From assembly GCA_036160575.1 (NCBI GenBank), contig JAYYDT010000132.1, positions 1 through 51,073 on the forward strand: DNA of 51,073 nt. The letters run 5' to 3'. The stretch comes from TMED26 sp002694075 (lineage in GTDB: Bacteria > Pseudomonadota > Alphaproteobacteria > Thalassobaculales > Thalassobaculaceae). A program made the translations under genes and the position numbers. The notes beneath the pieces are model-generated. The model had not been told where the DNA came from. It saw only the letters and a program-made list of their open reading frames with translations, and searched no databases. Within the stretch, counting starts at the first letter, position 1. Each line of letters begins with the position of its first letter. Of the stretch, positions 34,595 to 42,662 are shown piece by piece.

Positions 34595-35233
34595 ATGTTG
34601 AAAGCGGTCATTATTCCGGTCACCCCGTACCAGCAGAATTGTTCGCTGATCTGGTGTGAGGCGACCAAACAGGCGGCGGCGATCGATCCCGGCGGTGAGC
34701 TGGACCGGATTGACGAACAACTGACGGCCAATGACCTGCGGCTGGAGAAAATTCTCATCACCCACGGCCATATCGATCACGCCGGCGCCACCGACGCCTT
34801 TCAAGAGCGCCATGGCGTGCCGATCGAAGGGCCGCAGCGCGAGGACCAATTTTGGATCGACCAATTGGTCGAGGACCATTACCGCCAGATTGTCCCCGAG
34901 GCCCGCCCGTTCACACCAACCCGCTGGCTTGAGGACGGCGACCAGGTCACCGTCGGCGAACTCACCCTCGACGTGCGCCACTGCCCCGGCCACACCCCCG
35001 GTCATGTGATTTTTTTCCATGAACCGTCGCGCCTCGCCTTTGTTGGCGACGTGTTATTCCAGGGCTCGGTCGGTCGGACCGATTTCCCGCGCGGTGATTT
35101 CGACACCTTGATGGCCTCGATCAAGACTAAGCTTTGGCCGCTCGGCGACGATGTCGGTTTCGTGTCCGGCCACGGGCCGATGTCGACCTTCGGCGATGAA
35201 CGGCGCAGCAACCCGTTTGTACGCGATACCTGA
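34595..35233 (+). CDS. Metallo-beta-lactamase-fold hydrolase (glyoxalase II-like, YcbL type)
   Basis: 212-aa MBL-fold protein. The metal motif is THGHIDHAG (HxHxDH), with further ligands in CPGHTPGHV, FVGDVLFQGSVGRTDFPRG and the terminal FVSGHGPMSTFGDER. The short length and GRTDFP segment match the YcbL/GloC subfamily, which hydrolyses S-lactoylglutathione or related thioesters. A separate full-length gloB is present at 36940, so the two may differ in substrate. GAGGAAGG is just upstream of the ATG at 34595. Confidence 0.88.
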   Translation: MLKAVIIPVTPYQQNCSLIWCEATKQAAAIDPGGELDRIDEQLTANDLRLEKILITHGHIDHAGATDAFQERHGVPIEGPQREDQFWIDQLVEDHYRQIVPEARPFTPTRWLEDGDQVTVGELTLDVRHCPGHTPGHVIFFHEPSRLAFVGDVLFQGSVGRTDFPRGDFDTLMASIKTKLWPLGDDVGFVSGHGPMSTFGDERRSNPFVRDT

Positions 35234-35255
35234 AGGGGTCAAAAATACGCCCCTT
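35233..35255. promoter_or_regulatory. Inverted repeat at the promoter region of the exporter unit
   Basis: AAGGGG (35233-35238) and CCCCTT (35250-35255) flank an 11-base AT-rich centre, right at the end of the hydrolase gene. A perfect TTGACA hexamer (35254-35259) overlaps the right arm, and an AT-rich TATATATT tract follows at about 11 bases, closer than a standard spacer. It may be an operator over a non-standard promoter, or a weak hairpin. Confidence 0.3.
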
Positions 35256-35289
35256 GACATAAAACCTCTATATATTCTGCTCTGTGAAT

Positions 35290-35424
35290 ATGTCGTCCCT
35301 GACCGATAATCGTGCCGCCGCCAGCTTCGTGGCCATTGGCTCACCGGCCCGCTATCTGGTGCGTGGCCTTGGCGGTACGATCCTGTCCGGGGTGATCTTC
35401 CAAGCGGTCTATCCCGCCTTATGA
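35290..35424 (+). CDS. Small ORF (44 aa) upstream of the exporter gene
   Basis: Starts at the ATG at 35290 (an in-frame GTG lies at 35284) and ends at TGA 35422-35424, 7 bases before the exporter's GTG. It encodes MSSLTDNRAAASF, then a hydrophobic C-terminal half (GLGGTILSGVIF). No ribosome site is obvious. It lies behind the AT-rich promoter-like region and could be a leader peptide or small membrane protein co-expressed with the exporter. It has no recognised family and may be fortuitous. Confidence 0.35.
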   Translation: MSSLTDNRAAASFVAIGSPARYLVRGLGGTILSGVIFQAVYPAL

Positions 35425-35431
35425 CGCGCTC

Positions 35432-36307
35432 GTGAACCGGCGCGGTCGAGCCACCCTGATCGGCGTCAGCGCCATCGCCATGTGGGCCGGTCTGGCCCTG
35501 TTGACGGCGATGACCGGCGGCGTGCCGCCCTTTCAACTGTTGGCCATGTGCTTCGCCGTGGCCAGCGCGGTGGCCGCCCTGGTGTGGTTGGCGCGCGGCG
35601 AAAATCCGCTGCGCCAAATGCGCCTGCCGGCGGCGGTCTGGCTGCTCGGCGTGGGTGGCCTGTTCGGTTATCATGCCGCCTATTTCACCGCCCTGCGCCA
35701 CGCGCCAGTGGTCGAGGCGAGCTTGATCGCCTATCTCTGGCCGCTGTTGATTGTGGTCTTTTCGGCGCTGTTACCGGGCGAACGCTTGCGCGCCCATCAC
35801 TTGCTTGGCGCCGGCTTAGGCTTCGCCGGCGCGGTGCTGTTGATCGGCCGCGGCGGCCTCAGTTTCGAGGCGCGTTATGGCGCCGGCTACGCGGCGGCGG
35901 TTGCCTGCGCGCTTATTTGGTCGAGCTATTCGGTACTGTCACGGCGCGTCGGCAACATCCCAACCGGGGCGGTGGGCGGCTTTTGCCTGGCCGCGGCGAT
36001 GTTGGCGGTGCCGGCCCATTTGATCTTCGAAACCACCCAATGGCCCCGCGACAGCTGGCAATGGCTGGCCGTTCTGGGCCTCGGTTTGGGGCCCGTCGGC
36101 GGCGCTTTTTTCACTTGGGACGTCGGCGTCAAACACGGCGATATCCAAGTGCTCGGCGCGCTCGCCTACGGCGCGCCGCTGCTTTCGACGGTGCTGCTGG
36201 TGGCAACCGGCTGGACCGCAGTCAGTTGGCCACTGGCCGCCGCCTGCGCGTTGATTGTCGGCGGCGGCCTGGTGGCCGCCCGCGATTTGTGGCGCCGAGC
36301 GGCCTAA
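35432..36307 (+). CDS. EamA/DMT-family exporter (YddG-like)
   Basis: 291-aa drug/metabolite transporter with ten hydrophobic segments in two EamA repeats. The start RATLIGVSAIAMWAGLALL and the VEASLIAYLWPLLIVVFSAL region resemble the aromatic amino acid exporter branch (YddG). In the second half LGLGPVGGAFFTWDVGVKHG is typical of the same branch. The first in-frame start is the GTG at 35432. An aromatic amino acid biosynthesis operon lies 3.6 kb downstream, which makes this substrate plausible. Its TAA overlaps the stop of the convergent GST by 4 bases. Confidence 0.85.
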   Translation: MNRRGRATLIGVSAIAMWAGLALLTAMTGGVPPFQLLAMCFAVASAVAALVWLARGENPLRQMRLPAAVWLLGVGGLFGYHAAYFTALRHAPVVEASLIAYLWPLLIVVFSALLPGERLRAHHLLGAGLGFAGAVLLIGRGGLSFEARYGAGYAAAVACALIWSSYSVLSRRVGNIPTGAVGGFCLAAAMLAVPAHLIFETTQWPRDSWQWLAVLGLGLGPVGGAFFTWDVGVKHGDIQVLGALAYGAPLLSTVLLVATGWTAVSWPLAAACALIVGGGLVAARDLWRRAA

Positions 36308-36915
36308 CCGGACGGCTCGGTGGCCTTCATCGACGGGCGCTGGGCGAACGCCGCGTGCCAGGCGGCCAAGTCCGGATGGGTCGCCTGCCAGTCCAAGTCG
36401 GGAAAGCGATAATCCAGATAGGACAGCGCGACGGCGATCGACAAGCTGCCGATGTCGACGGCCGCCCGGTAGGCGTCTAAATCGCGGGCGGCGAGCGCGA
36501 TGGCGGCGTTGACCTTGGCCATCTGCCCGTCCAGCCAATCCGACCAGCGTAGCGCTTCCGGCCGCAAGGTGATCTCGTAACGATAGAGGATCGCGGCGTC
36601 GAGAATGCCGTCGGCCAGCGCCTGATTGCGCAGGGCCAGCCAGCGCGCCGACCCGGCCGCCGGAAACAGTTTGGCGCCATCGTGGAGGCTGTCCAAATAT
36701 TCGCAAATCACCGGGCTGTCGAACAGGGCCGGGCCGGCGTCGGGCACCAGGGTCGGCACTTTGACCAGCGGGTTGGCGACGGCCACCTCCGGATTGGGGT
36801 TGACCGGCGAGCTACGCTCGGTGACCAGTTCGAGGCCGGCGAATTGGCCGGTTTCATGGGCCACCACGGTGACCTTGCGCACATAGGGCGAGGCCGGCGA
36901 GAAATACAGTTTCAT
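36304..36915 (-). CDS. Glutathione S-transferase family protein
   Basis: 203-aa GST. The N-terminal thioredoxin-like domain starts MKLYFSPASPYVRKVTVVAH, with Ser/Pro where the catalytic residue lies. NPLVKVPTLV (cis-Pro) and LFDSPVICEYLDSL (the SNAIL-type glutathione contact) follow. The all-alpha C-terminal domain has DIGSLSIAVALSYLDYRFPDL. A clear GGAAAAAAAG ribosome site precedes the ATG at 36915. It is followed upstream on the same strand by gloB, so both glutathione-linked genes may be co-transcribed. Confidence 0.9.
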   Translation of the reverse strand: MKLYFSPASPYVRKVTVVAHETGQFAGLELVTERSSPVNPNPEVAVANPLVKVPTLVPDAGPALFDSPVICEYLDSLHDGAKLFPAAGSARWLALRNQALADGILDAAILYRYEITLRPEALRWSDWLDGQMAKVNAAIALAARDLDAYRAAVDIGSLSIAVALSYLDYRFPDLDWQATHPDLAAWHAAFAQRPSMKATEPSG

Positions 36916-36939
36916 CTTTTTTTCCTTTCACACGGCCGG

Positions 36940-37710
36940 TCAGAAACGATCTTTCAAGCCACGTACTTCGGCGAAAACCGCCACCGGATCGGCGGCGGCC
37001 AACCCGACCGCCGCCGCCAAGGCCGGATCGTCGGCCCGCAAAAAGGGGTTGGTGCGCTTTTCCTCGCCCAGGGCCGAGGGCACCGTCGGCCGGCCGGCGG
37101 CGCGCAAGCTGTCGATTTCGGCGGCGCGCTGGACCAACGCCGGGTTGTCGCCGTCGACGCTGAGGGCGAAGCGGGCATTGGCCTGGGTGTATTCATGGGC
37201 GCAATAGACACGGGTATCGTCGGGCAGGGCGCGCAAGGCGCTAAGCGAGCGCCACATTTGATCCATGGTGCCTTCGAATACCCGCCCGCAACCGAGCGCG
37301 AACAAGGTGTCGCCGCAGAACAGCGCGTCACTGTCGGCGAAGTAATAGGCGATATGGCCGGTGGTGTGGCCCGGCACCGCCATCACCTGGGCGCGGTGGC
37401 CGGCGAAATCGTAGCTGTCGCCGTCACCGACCCGCACATCGATGCCGGGAATGCGCGCGGCGTCATGGCCGGCCCCGACGATGGTCAGGCCATAGGCCGC
37501 CTTCAATTCCAAATTGGCGCCGGTATGGTCGCCATGGTGATGGGTGTTCAAAATATGAGTCAGGCGCCAACCGCGCGCCTCGGCGGCGGCGACCACCGGC
37601 GCGGCGACCGCCGGATCGACCACCAGGGTGGCGCCGCTGGCGGTGTCATGGGCGAGGTAGACATAATTATCGGACAAAACCGGAATCTGCACGATATCCA
37701 ACGGCGCCAT
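36940..37710 (-). CDS. gloB: Hydroxyacylglutathione hydrolase (glyoxalase II)
   Basis: 256-aa enzyme that hydrolyses S-D-lactoylglutathione to lactate and glutathione, completing methylglyoxal detoxification. The dinuclear metal motif THHHGDHTG (~57-65), VPGHTTGHIAYYF, FCGDTLFALGCGRVFEG, the AHEYT motif, and the C-terminal glutathione-binding EEKRTNPFLR are complete. AAAGGAGG lies just before the ATG at 37710. The GST follows 24 bases later, supporting a glutathione detoxification pair. Divergent from an enolase-superfamily gene. Confidence 0.96.
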   Translation of the reverse strand: MAPLDIVQIPVLSDNYVYLAHDTASGATLVVDPAVAAPVVAAAEARGWRLTHILNTHHHGDHTGANLELKAAYGLTIVGAGHDAARIPGIDVRVGDGDSYDFAGHRAQVMAVPGHTTGHIAYYFADSDALFCGDTLFALGCGRVFEGTMDQMWRSLSALRALPDDTRVYCAHEYTQANARFALSVDGDNPALVQRAAEIDSLRAAGRPTVPSALGEEKRTNPFLRADDPALAAAVGLAAADPVAVFAEVRGLKDRF

Positions 37711-37834
37711 GTCGGCCTCCTTTCCAGGAACGGCTTCAGGGATTGCGCGGCCCGCGCGCGGGATGCTGGCGAGGCCGGCGGAACCGGCCTAAGATAGGCG
37801 CCATGGACCAAATGTGCCAGAGGAGTCGTTGCCC

Positions 37835-38932
37835 ATGCGCATTACATCGGTCGAGGCGATCCCCCTGAAGATCCCTTTCACCCTGGGCCATGAGCGCTCC
37901 GGGTGGAGTGCCGACATGTTTCAGACCCTGGAAATGGTGCTGGTGCGGGTCGAGACCGACGCCGGTTTGGTCGGCTGGGGCGACGCCTTCGCCTATGGCT
38001 GTCAACGTGCCGTGGTCGCCGCCATCGAGGACATGATCGCCCCCAAGGTGGTCGGCGCCGACGCCCGCGACATCGCCGGGCTCAACCGTCAATTGCAGCG
38101 GCAGAATCACCTGTGGGGCCGCTATGGCATCACGATTTTCGCTATTTCCGGCTTGGACATCGCGCTTTGGGACCTCGCCGGAAAAGCCGCCGGCAAGCCC
38201 CTGGTACAGCTTTTGGGCGGTAGCGGCGCCGCGCCTCTGCCGGCCTACGCCAGCCTGTTCCGCTATGGCGATCCGGCGACCGTCGCGCGCGTCACCGAAG
38301 AGGTGCTGGGGGCCGGCTACGACCATGTCAAATTGCATGAGATCACCGTCCCGGCGGTGGCCGCCGCGCGCCACGCCGGCGGACCGAATTTCGCGCTGAT
38401 GGTCGACACCAATTGCCCGTGGACCCCGACAGAGGCGCAGCGAATGGCTGCCGCCATGGCCGAGCACGATCTTTACTGGTTGGAGGAACCGCTCTTCCCG
38501 CCAGAGGATTTCACCGGTTTGGCACGCCTGCGTGATCTGTCGGGGGTGCCGTTGGCGGCCGGCGAGAACGCCTGCACCGCGGTTCAGTTTCAGGCCATGT
38601 TCGCGGCCGGCGCGGTCGATTACGCCCAACCCAGCGTGACCAAGGTCGGCGGCGTCACCGAGTTTTTGAAAATCGCCGCCCTGGCCGAGGCCAGCGGCGT
38701 CCGGATCATGGCCCATTCGCCCTATATCGGCCCCGGCTTCCTGGCCTCGCTGCATCTCGCCGCGGCGCTGCCCGACCCGGGATTGATCGAGCGCTTTCAC
38801 GTCACCCTCGAGGCCAACCCGATGGGCCCTTGGGTGCTCCCCAAGGATGGCCAGTTCATGGTACCCGACGGCCCCGGGCTGGGCGCCGATCCCGACCCGG
38901 CGGTGGTCGCCGCCCACCGTTTGGACCGTTGA
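37835..38932 (+). CDS. Mandelate racemase/muconate lactonizing enzyme-family protein (second copy)
   Basis: 365-aa enolase-superfamily protein, not closely similar to the one at 11851. Active-site candidates: Lys166-x-His168 (HVKLHE, where mandelate racemase has KxK), Mg ligands Asp191 (MVDTNCPW), Glu217/218 (YWLEEPL) and Glu243 (AAGENAC), then Lys270 (SVTKVGG) and His294 (MAHSPY). A Lys270 on the opposite face is as in muconate lactonizing and Ala-Glu epimerase-type members. The reaction is not inferable. AGAGGAG lies 8 bases before the ATG at 37835. It sits between gloB and a methyltransferase gene. Confidence 0.85.
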   Translation: MRITSVEAIPLKIPFTLGHERSGWSADMFQTLEMVLVRVETDAGLVGWGDAFAYGCQRAVVAAIEDMIAPKVVGADARDIAGLNRQLQRQNHLWGRYGITIFAISGLDIALWDLAGKAAGKPLVQLLGGSGAAPLPAYASLFRYGDPATVARVTEEVLGAGYDHVKLHEITVPAVAAARHAGGPNFALMVDTNCPWTPTEAQRMAAAMAEHDLYWLEEPLFPPEDFTGLARLRDLSGVPLAAGENACTAVQFQAMFAAGAVDYAQPSVTKVGGVTEFLKIAALAEASGVRIMAHSPYIGPGFLASLHLAAALPDPGLIERFHVTLEANPMGPWVLPKDGQFMVPDGPGLGADPDPAVVAAHRLDR

Positions 38933-38942
38933 GCCCTGGCCG

Positions 38943-39716
38943 ATGTATCCCGACGTCGCCGATCTGCGCGATTTTTACCAAACGCCCGCCGGACGCATCG
39001 CCCGCCGCATGATCCGCCGGCAAGTGCGCACCATGTGGCCCAATTTGCGCGATCTATCGGTGCTCGGCGTCGGTTACGCCACCCCCTATCTGCGGCCCTT
39101 CGCCGAACAGGCCGAGCGCGTGGTCACGGTCATGCCGGCGCAGCAGGGCGTGCTGCGATGGCCCGCCGAGGGCGGTGCCCGCGCGGCCCTGACCGAAGAA
39201 AATGAGTTGCCGTTCCTAGACGCCACCTTCGACCGGGTGGTGATGGTGCACGCGCTGGAGGCCTCGGAGCAACTGCCGGCCCTTCTGGCCGAGGTCTGGC
39301 GCATTCTGGTCGGCAATGGCCGCCTGTTGGTGATTGTGCCCAATCGCCATGGCTTGTGGGCCCGCTCGGATCGCACGCCCTTCGGTCAGGGCCATCCCTA
39401 CACCCCGGCGCAATTGGCCCGCCTCTTGGACCGTAATCGTTTCACCCCCAGCCAAAACGGCGAAGCGTTGTTCTGTCCGCCGCAGGCGCCGCGCGGATGG
39501 GTTCGCTCGGGCGAGGCCTGGGAAAAAATTGGCGCCCGCTGGTTCCCGCGCTTTGCCGGCGTGATCATGATCGAGAGCGTCAAACAAGTGTACGCGACCA
39601 CGCCGCGGCGACGCCGCGCCTTGACGCCGGTCCGCGCCCTACTGCCGGTTGGCCAAACCGATGGCGTCGCATCCCGTGACGGGATCGCGCCCTGCTCCCG
39701 TCGCCGCTGCCCTTGA
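38943..39716 (+). CDS. Class I SAM-dependent methyltransferase
   Basis: 257-aa protein with a methyltransferase core. SLGVGYATPYLRP-like motif I (VLGVGYATPYL), ENELPFLDATFDRVVMVHALE (motif II/III region) and VWRILVGNGRLLVIVPNRHGLWAR are typical of a family often found beside gloB in alphaproteobacteria. The C-terminal ~60 residues are basic and variable. The substrate is unknown. The ATG at 38943 lies 10 bases after the preceding stop, without a clear ribosome site, which suggests co-transcription with the enolase-superfamily gene. Confidence 0.82.
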   Translation: MYPDVADLRDFYQTPAGRIARRMIRRQVRTMWPNLRDLSVLGVGYATPYLRPFAEQAERVVTVMPAQQGVLRWPAEGGARAALTEENELPFLDATFDRVVMVHALEASEQLPALLAEVWRILVGNGRLLVIVPNRHGLWARSDRTPFGQGHPYTPAQLARLLDRNRFTPSQNGEALFCPPQAPRGWVRSGEAWEKIGARWFPRFAGVIMIESVKQVYATTPRRRRALTPVRALLPVGQTDGVASRDGIAPCSRRRCP

Positions 39717-39796
39717 ATGCGCCCCCGAGGCGCGCGCTTATCGGGCCGCCGATTGCGGTCGGGACCAGCGAACGTCAACGGCGACAACGGTTCAGC

Positions 39797-39825
39797 TTGA
39801 ATTTCGGCGGGTGGCTTTGTAATGC
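39797..39825 (+). promoter_or_regulatory. Possible promoter of the chorismate mutase-hisC-tyrA operon
   Basis: TTGAAT (39797-39802), a 17-base spacer and TAATGC (39820-39825) lie 60 bases before the chorismate mutase start, in the 169-base gap after the methyltransferase. The -35 is good and the -10 weak. I see no tryptophan- or tyrosine-rich leader peptide and no clear attenuator in this gap. Confidence 0.3.
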
Positions 39826-39885
39826 TATCGCTCCTCATGAATGAGCCGGCCCGCGCGGGGCGGCCGCGCCGGTGGATGACGCTGC

Positions 39886-40572
39886 ATGACCAATCTCGAT
39901 GAGCTGCGCCGCGAGATCGACGGGATCGACGACCAGCTGCTGACCTTGCTTGGCCGGCGGATTGAAATCGGTCGCGCGGTGGCCCGCAGCAAAGCCCCCA
40001 ATGGCGGCCCGTTCCTGCGCCCAGGCCGGGAGGCGGCGATTCTGCGCCGCCTTAGCGCGGCCGCTCCGGCGGCCATCGCGCCGGCGGTGATCAGCCGCAT
40101 TTGGCGGCAAATTCTGGTCGCCAACCTGGCCCAGCAAACCGCCGTCACCGTCGCCACCACCGGCGTGCCCGGCCCAATCCTGGCCCGCGATCATTTCGGC
40201 GTCAGCGCCGAAGTCCATGTCCTGGCCGATGGCCGGGCGGTGATCGAAGCGGTCGCCGCCGGCGACGCGTTGGTGGGCGTGATCTCTTGTGACGGCGCGT
40301 GGTGGCAAGACTTGTGCAATGGCGATACCCTGTCCGACCAGCCGCGCGTGATTGCGCGGCTGCCGTTTTTTGGGCCGGCCGACATGGGCCAGGCGGTGGT
40401 TGTCGCCGGTTTCGACAGCGACCCTTCCGGCGACGATATTAGCCTCTACGCGGTCAGCGACGACGCCGGCCAAACGCTGCGTGAAGTTGCCGGCCATGCC
40501 GAAGACACCGATCACAGGGCCCCGGCCGGTGGCCGCTGGCTGGGCAGTTACGCCCGGCCGAGCCATCGGTGA
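39886..40572 (+). CDS. Chorismate mutase with C-terminal extension
   Basis: 228-aa protein. Residues 1-88 are an AroQ-type chorismate mutase with the expected Arg8, Arg25, Lys36, Arg48 and Glu49 (LRREIDGIDDQLLTLLGRR, LRPGREAAIL). It converts chorismate to prephenate. Residues ~89-228 form a separate alpha/beta-looking domain (AVTVATTGVPGPILARDHF, AVAAGDALVGVI, GRWLGSYARP) resembling the C-terminal part of other alphaproteobacterial chorismate mutases. It lacks recognisable prephenate dehydratase catalytic motifs. It may be regulatory. It is the first gene of an operon with hisC and tyrA. Confidence 0.85.
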   Translation: MTNLDELRREIDGIDDQLLTLLGRRIEIGRAVARSKAPNGGPFLRPGREAAILRRLSAAAPAAIAPAVISRIWRQILVANLAQQTAVTVATTGVPGPILARDHFGVSAEVHVLADGRAVIEAVAAGDALVGVISCDGAWWQDLCNGDTLSDQPRVIARLPFFGPADMGQAVVVAGFDSDPSGDDISLYAVSDDAGQTLREVAGHAEDTDHRAPAGGRWLGSYARPSHR

Positions 40573-40621
40573 TCGGCGCCGCCGGCGCCGCCGAGGGTCC
40601 AAGGAAAGCGAGAAAACCGTC

Positions 40622-41731
40622 ATGCCCGTGATCACGCCACGTCCCGCCGTTCAACCTTTGGTGCGCTACACCTCTTCGCTTAAGGGGCGGCGCGAAGGCC
40701 GGGTGATTCGCTTGTCGGTCAATGAAGGCGCCCTTGGCCCCAGCCCGCGCGTCGCCGCCGCCCTCGACCGCGTTAAGGACGATTTGCACCGCTATCCACC
40801 ACTCGGCCTGGAACCTCTGGTCGAGGCGATTGGCGCCCACCACGGGATTGACGACGCCGACCGGCTGGTCATCGGCTGCGGCTCCGACGAACTGCTTTCC
40901 TGCTTGTGCCAGGCCTATGTCGATCCGGGCGACGAGGTGATCGTCACGCAATACGGGTTCTTGCTGTATCGCCATCTGACGCTGATGGCCGGCGGCGTGC
41001 CAAAAGTCGCCGAGGACCATGATTTCACCGTCAGCGTCGACAACATCCTGGCCCTGGTCAGCGAACGAACCCGCATAGTCTTCCTGGCCAATCCGAACAA
41101 CCCGACCGGCACCTATCTGCCCCAGCGTGAAGTCCAGCGCCTCCGCGACAGTTTGCCGGAAAGCGTGTTGTTGGTGGTCGACGCGGCCTATGCCGAATAT
41201 GTCCAGCGCAATGATTACAGCAGCGGCAAGGCGATGGTCGAGGCCCATGAAAATGTCGTCATGCTGCGCACCTTTTCCAAATTCCACGGTCTCGCCGGGC
41301 TGCGCATCGGCTGGGCTTACTGCCCCGCCGATATCGCCGCCACCTTGGCCACCGTCAAACCGCCCTATGGCGTCAGCTTGGCCGCCGTCGAGGCCGGCGC
41401 GGCCAGCCTTGGCGACCATGATTTCCAAGAACGCTCTCTGCGCCACAACCAAGAGATGGTGCCCTGGTTCAGCGCGCGCATGGCCGCGCTTGGCCTGCAT
41501 GTCGAGCCAACCGTCGCCAATTTCGTGATGTTGCGCTTCCCGCGCGAAAACGGCCGCGACGCCGACGCCGCCCGCCTGTTCCTCGACGCGCGCAATATTT
41601 TGGTGCGCAAGCTCGACGACTACGGTCTGCCCGATCATGTGCGGGTGTCGATGGGCACGCGCGCCGAAATGGACATCACGGTCGCCGCCATCGCCGAATT
41701 TCTGCGGACGGCGGACGCGGCCAATGGCTGA
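40622..41731 (+). CDS. hisC: HisC-type pyridoxal phosphate aminotransferase
   Basis: 369-aa fold type I aminotransferase. VIGCGSDELLSCLCQAYVDP, ANPNNPTGTYLP, VDAAYAEYV and the PLP-lysine segment TFSKFHGLAGLRIGW are family hallmarks. Annotated HisC makes histidinol phosphate, but this branch often also transaminates prephenate, phenylpyruvate or 4-hydroxyphenylpyruvate. Location between chorismate mutase and tyrA argues that its main role may be aromatic amino acid synthesis. The ATG at 40622 is 49 bases after the chorismate mutase gene. It overlaps tyrA by 8 bases. Confidence 0.88.
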   Translation: MPVITPRPAVQPLVRYTSSLKGRREGRVIRLSVNEGALGPSPRVAAALDRVKDDLHRYPPLGLEPLVEAIGAHHGIDDADRLVIGCGSDELLSCLCQAYVDPGDEVIVTQYGFLLYRHLTLMAGGVPKVAEDHDFTVSVDNILALVSERTRIVFLANPNNPTGTYLPQREVQRLRDSLPESVLLVVDAAYAEYVQRNDYSSGKAMVEAHENVVMLRTFSKFHGLAGLRIGWAYCPADIAATLATVKPPYGVSLAAVEAGAASLGDHDFQERSLRHNQEMVPWFSARMAALGLHVEPTVANFVMLRFPRENGRDADAARLFLDARNILVRKLDDYGLPDHVRVSMGTRAEMDITVAAIAEFLRTADAANG

Positions 41732-42656
41732 CGCCGCCGCCCCTGTGTTCAAGCGCTTGGCCATTATCGGCCATGGCCTGATCGGCTCGTCGATCAGCCG
41801 CGCGGTCCGCCGCGCCGACGGCCTGATCGACCATATCGCGGTGGCCGACAACGATCCGGCGACGCGGGCGGCGAGCGCCGCCCTTGAGCTCGCCGACTCC
41901 GTCCATGACGACCCCCTGGCGGCGGCCACCGGCGCCGATTGCGTGGTGTTGTGCACGCCGGTTGGCACCTATGGTGACCTGGCCCGCGCGCTGGCGCCGG
42001 CGCTGGCGCCCGGCTGCATCATCACCGATGTCGGCTCGATCAAACGGATCGTCAGCCGCGATGTCGCCGGCCATTTGCCGGACGGGGTTCATCTGATTCC
42101 CGGCCACCCGCTGGCCGGCACCGAGAAAAGCGGCCCGGAAGCCGGTTTCGCCGAGCTTTTCGAGGGCCGCTATTGGATTTTGACGCCGCCCGAGGGGGCC
42201 GACCCCGAGGCGGTCGCGCGGCTCGCCAAACTGTGGCGCGGCGTCGGCGCCATCGTCGAGATCATGGATGAGGAATACCATGACCAAGTGCTGGCCCTGA
42301 CCTCGCATCTGCCGCATTTGATTTCCTACACCATCGTCGCCACGGCGGTGGATTTGGAAGAGCATATGAAGCGCGACGTGATCCGCTTCGCGGCCTCCGG
42401 CTTCCGCGATTTCACGCGCCTCGCCGGCTCCAATCCGGTGATGTGGCGCGATGTCTTTCTCAACAACAGCGGCGCCGTTCTGGAAATGCTCCAGCGGTTT
42501 CAAGAAGATCTCACCTATCTGCAGCGGGCGATCCGGCGCGGCGACGGCGACACCTTGGAAAACCTGTTCACCCGCACCCGCGAAATTCGCCGCGGCGTGA
42601 TCGAGGCCAAACAGGACGTGCCGCCGCAACCGAAGGACGGCGACGACGACGATTAA
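41724..42656 (+). CDS. tyrA: Prephenate/arogenate dehydrogenase
   Basis: 310-aa NAD(P)-dependent dehydrogenase for tyrosine synthesis. The Rossmann motif IIGHGLIGSSISRAV is at ~14-28. VVLCTPVGTYGDLA, DVGSIKR, IPGHPLAGTEKSGPEAG and LTSHLPHLISYTI form the active site. There is no C-terminal ACT domain, so tyrosine feedback may work differently or be weak. It ends in an acidic DGDDDD tail. The ATG at 41724 lies inside the hisC gene (8-base overlap), indicating translational coupling. It converges on the DUF2125 gene. Confidence 0.94.
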   Translation: MADAAAPVFKRLAIIGHGLIGSSISRAVRRADGLIDHIAVADNDPATRAASAALELADSVHDDPLAAATGADCVVLCTPVGTYGDLARALAPALAPGCIITDVGSIKRIVSRDVAGHLPDGVHLIPGHPLAGTEKSGPEAGFAELFEGRYWILTPPEGADPEAVARLAKLWRGVGAIVEIMDEEYHDQVLALTSHLPHLISYTIVATAVDLEEHMKRDVIRFAASGFRDFTRLAGSNPVMWRDVFLNNSGAVLEMLQRFQEDLTYLQRAIRRGDGDTLENLFTRTREIRRGVIEAKQDVPPQPKDGDDDD

Positions 42657-42662
42657 CCTCGT

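Noticed and set aside
34496..35020. 175-codon N-terminal extension of the DUF2333 protein
   Set aside because: It is antisense to the well-supported metallo-hydrolase gene. The family starts near the ATG at 34495.
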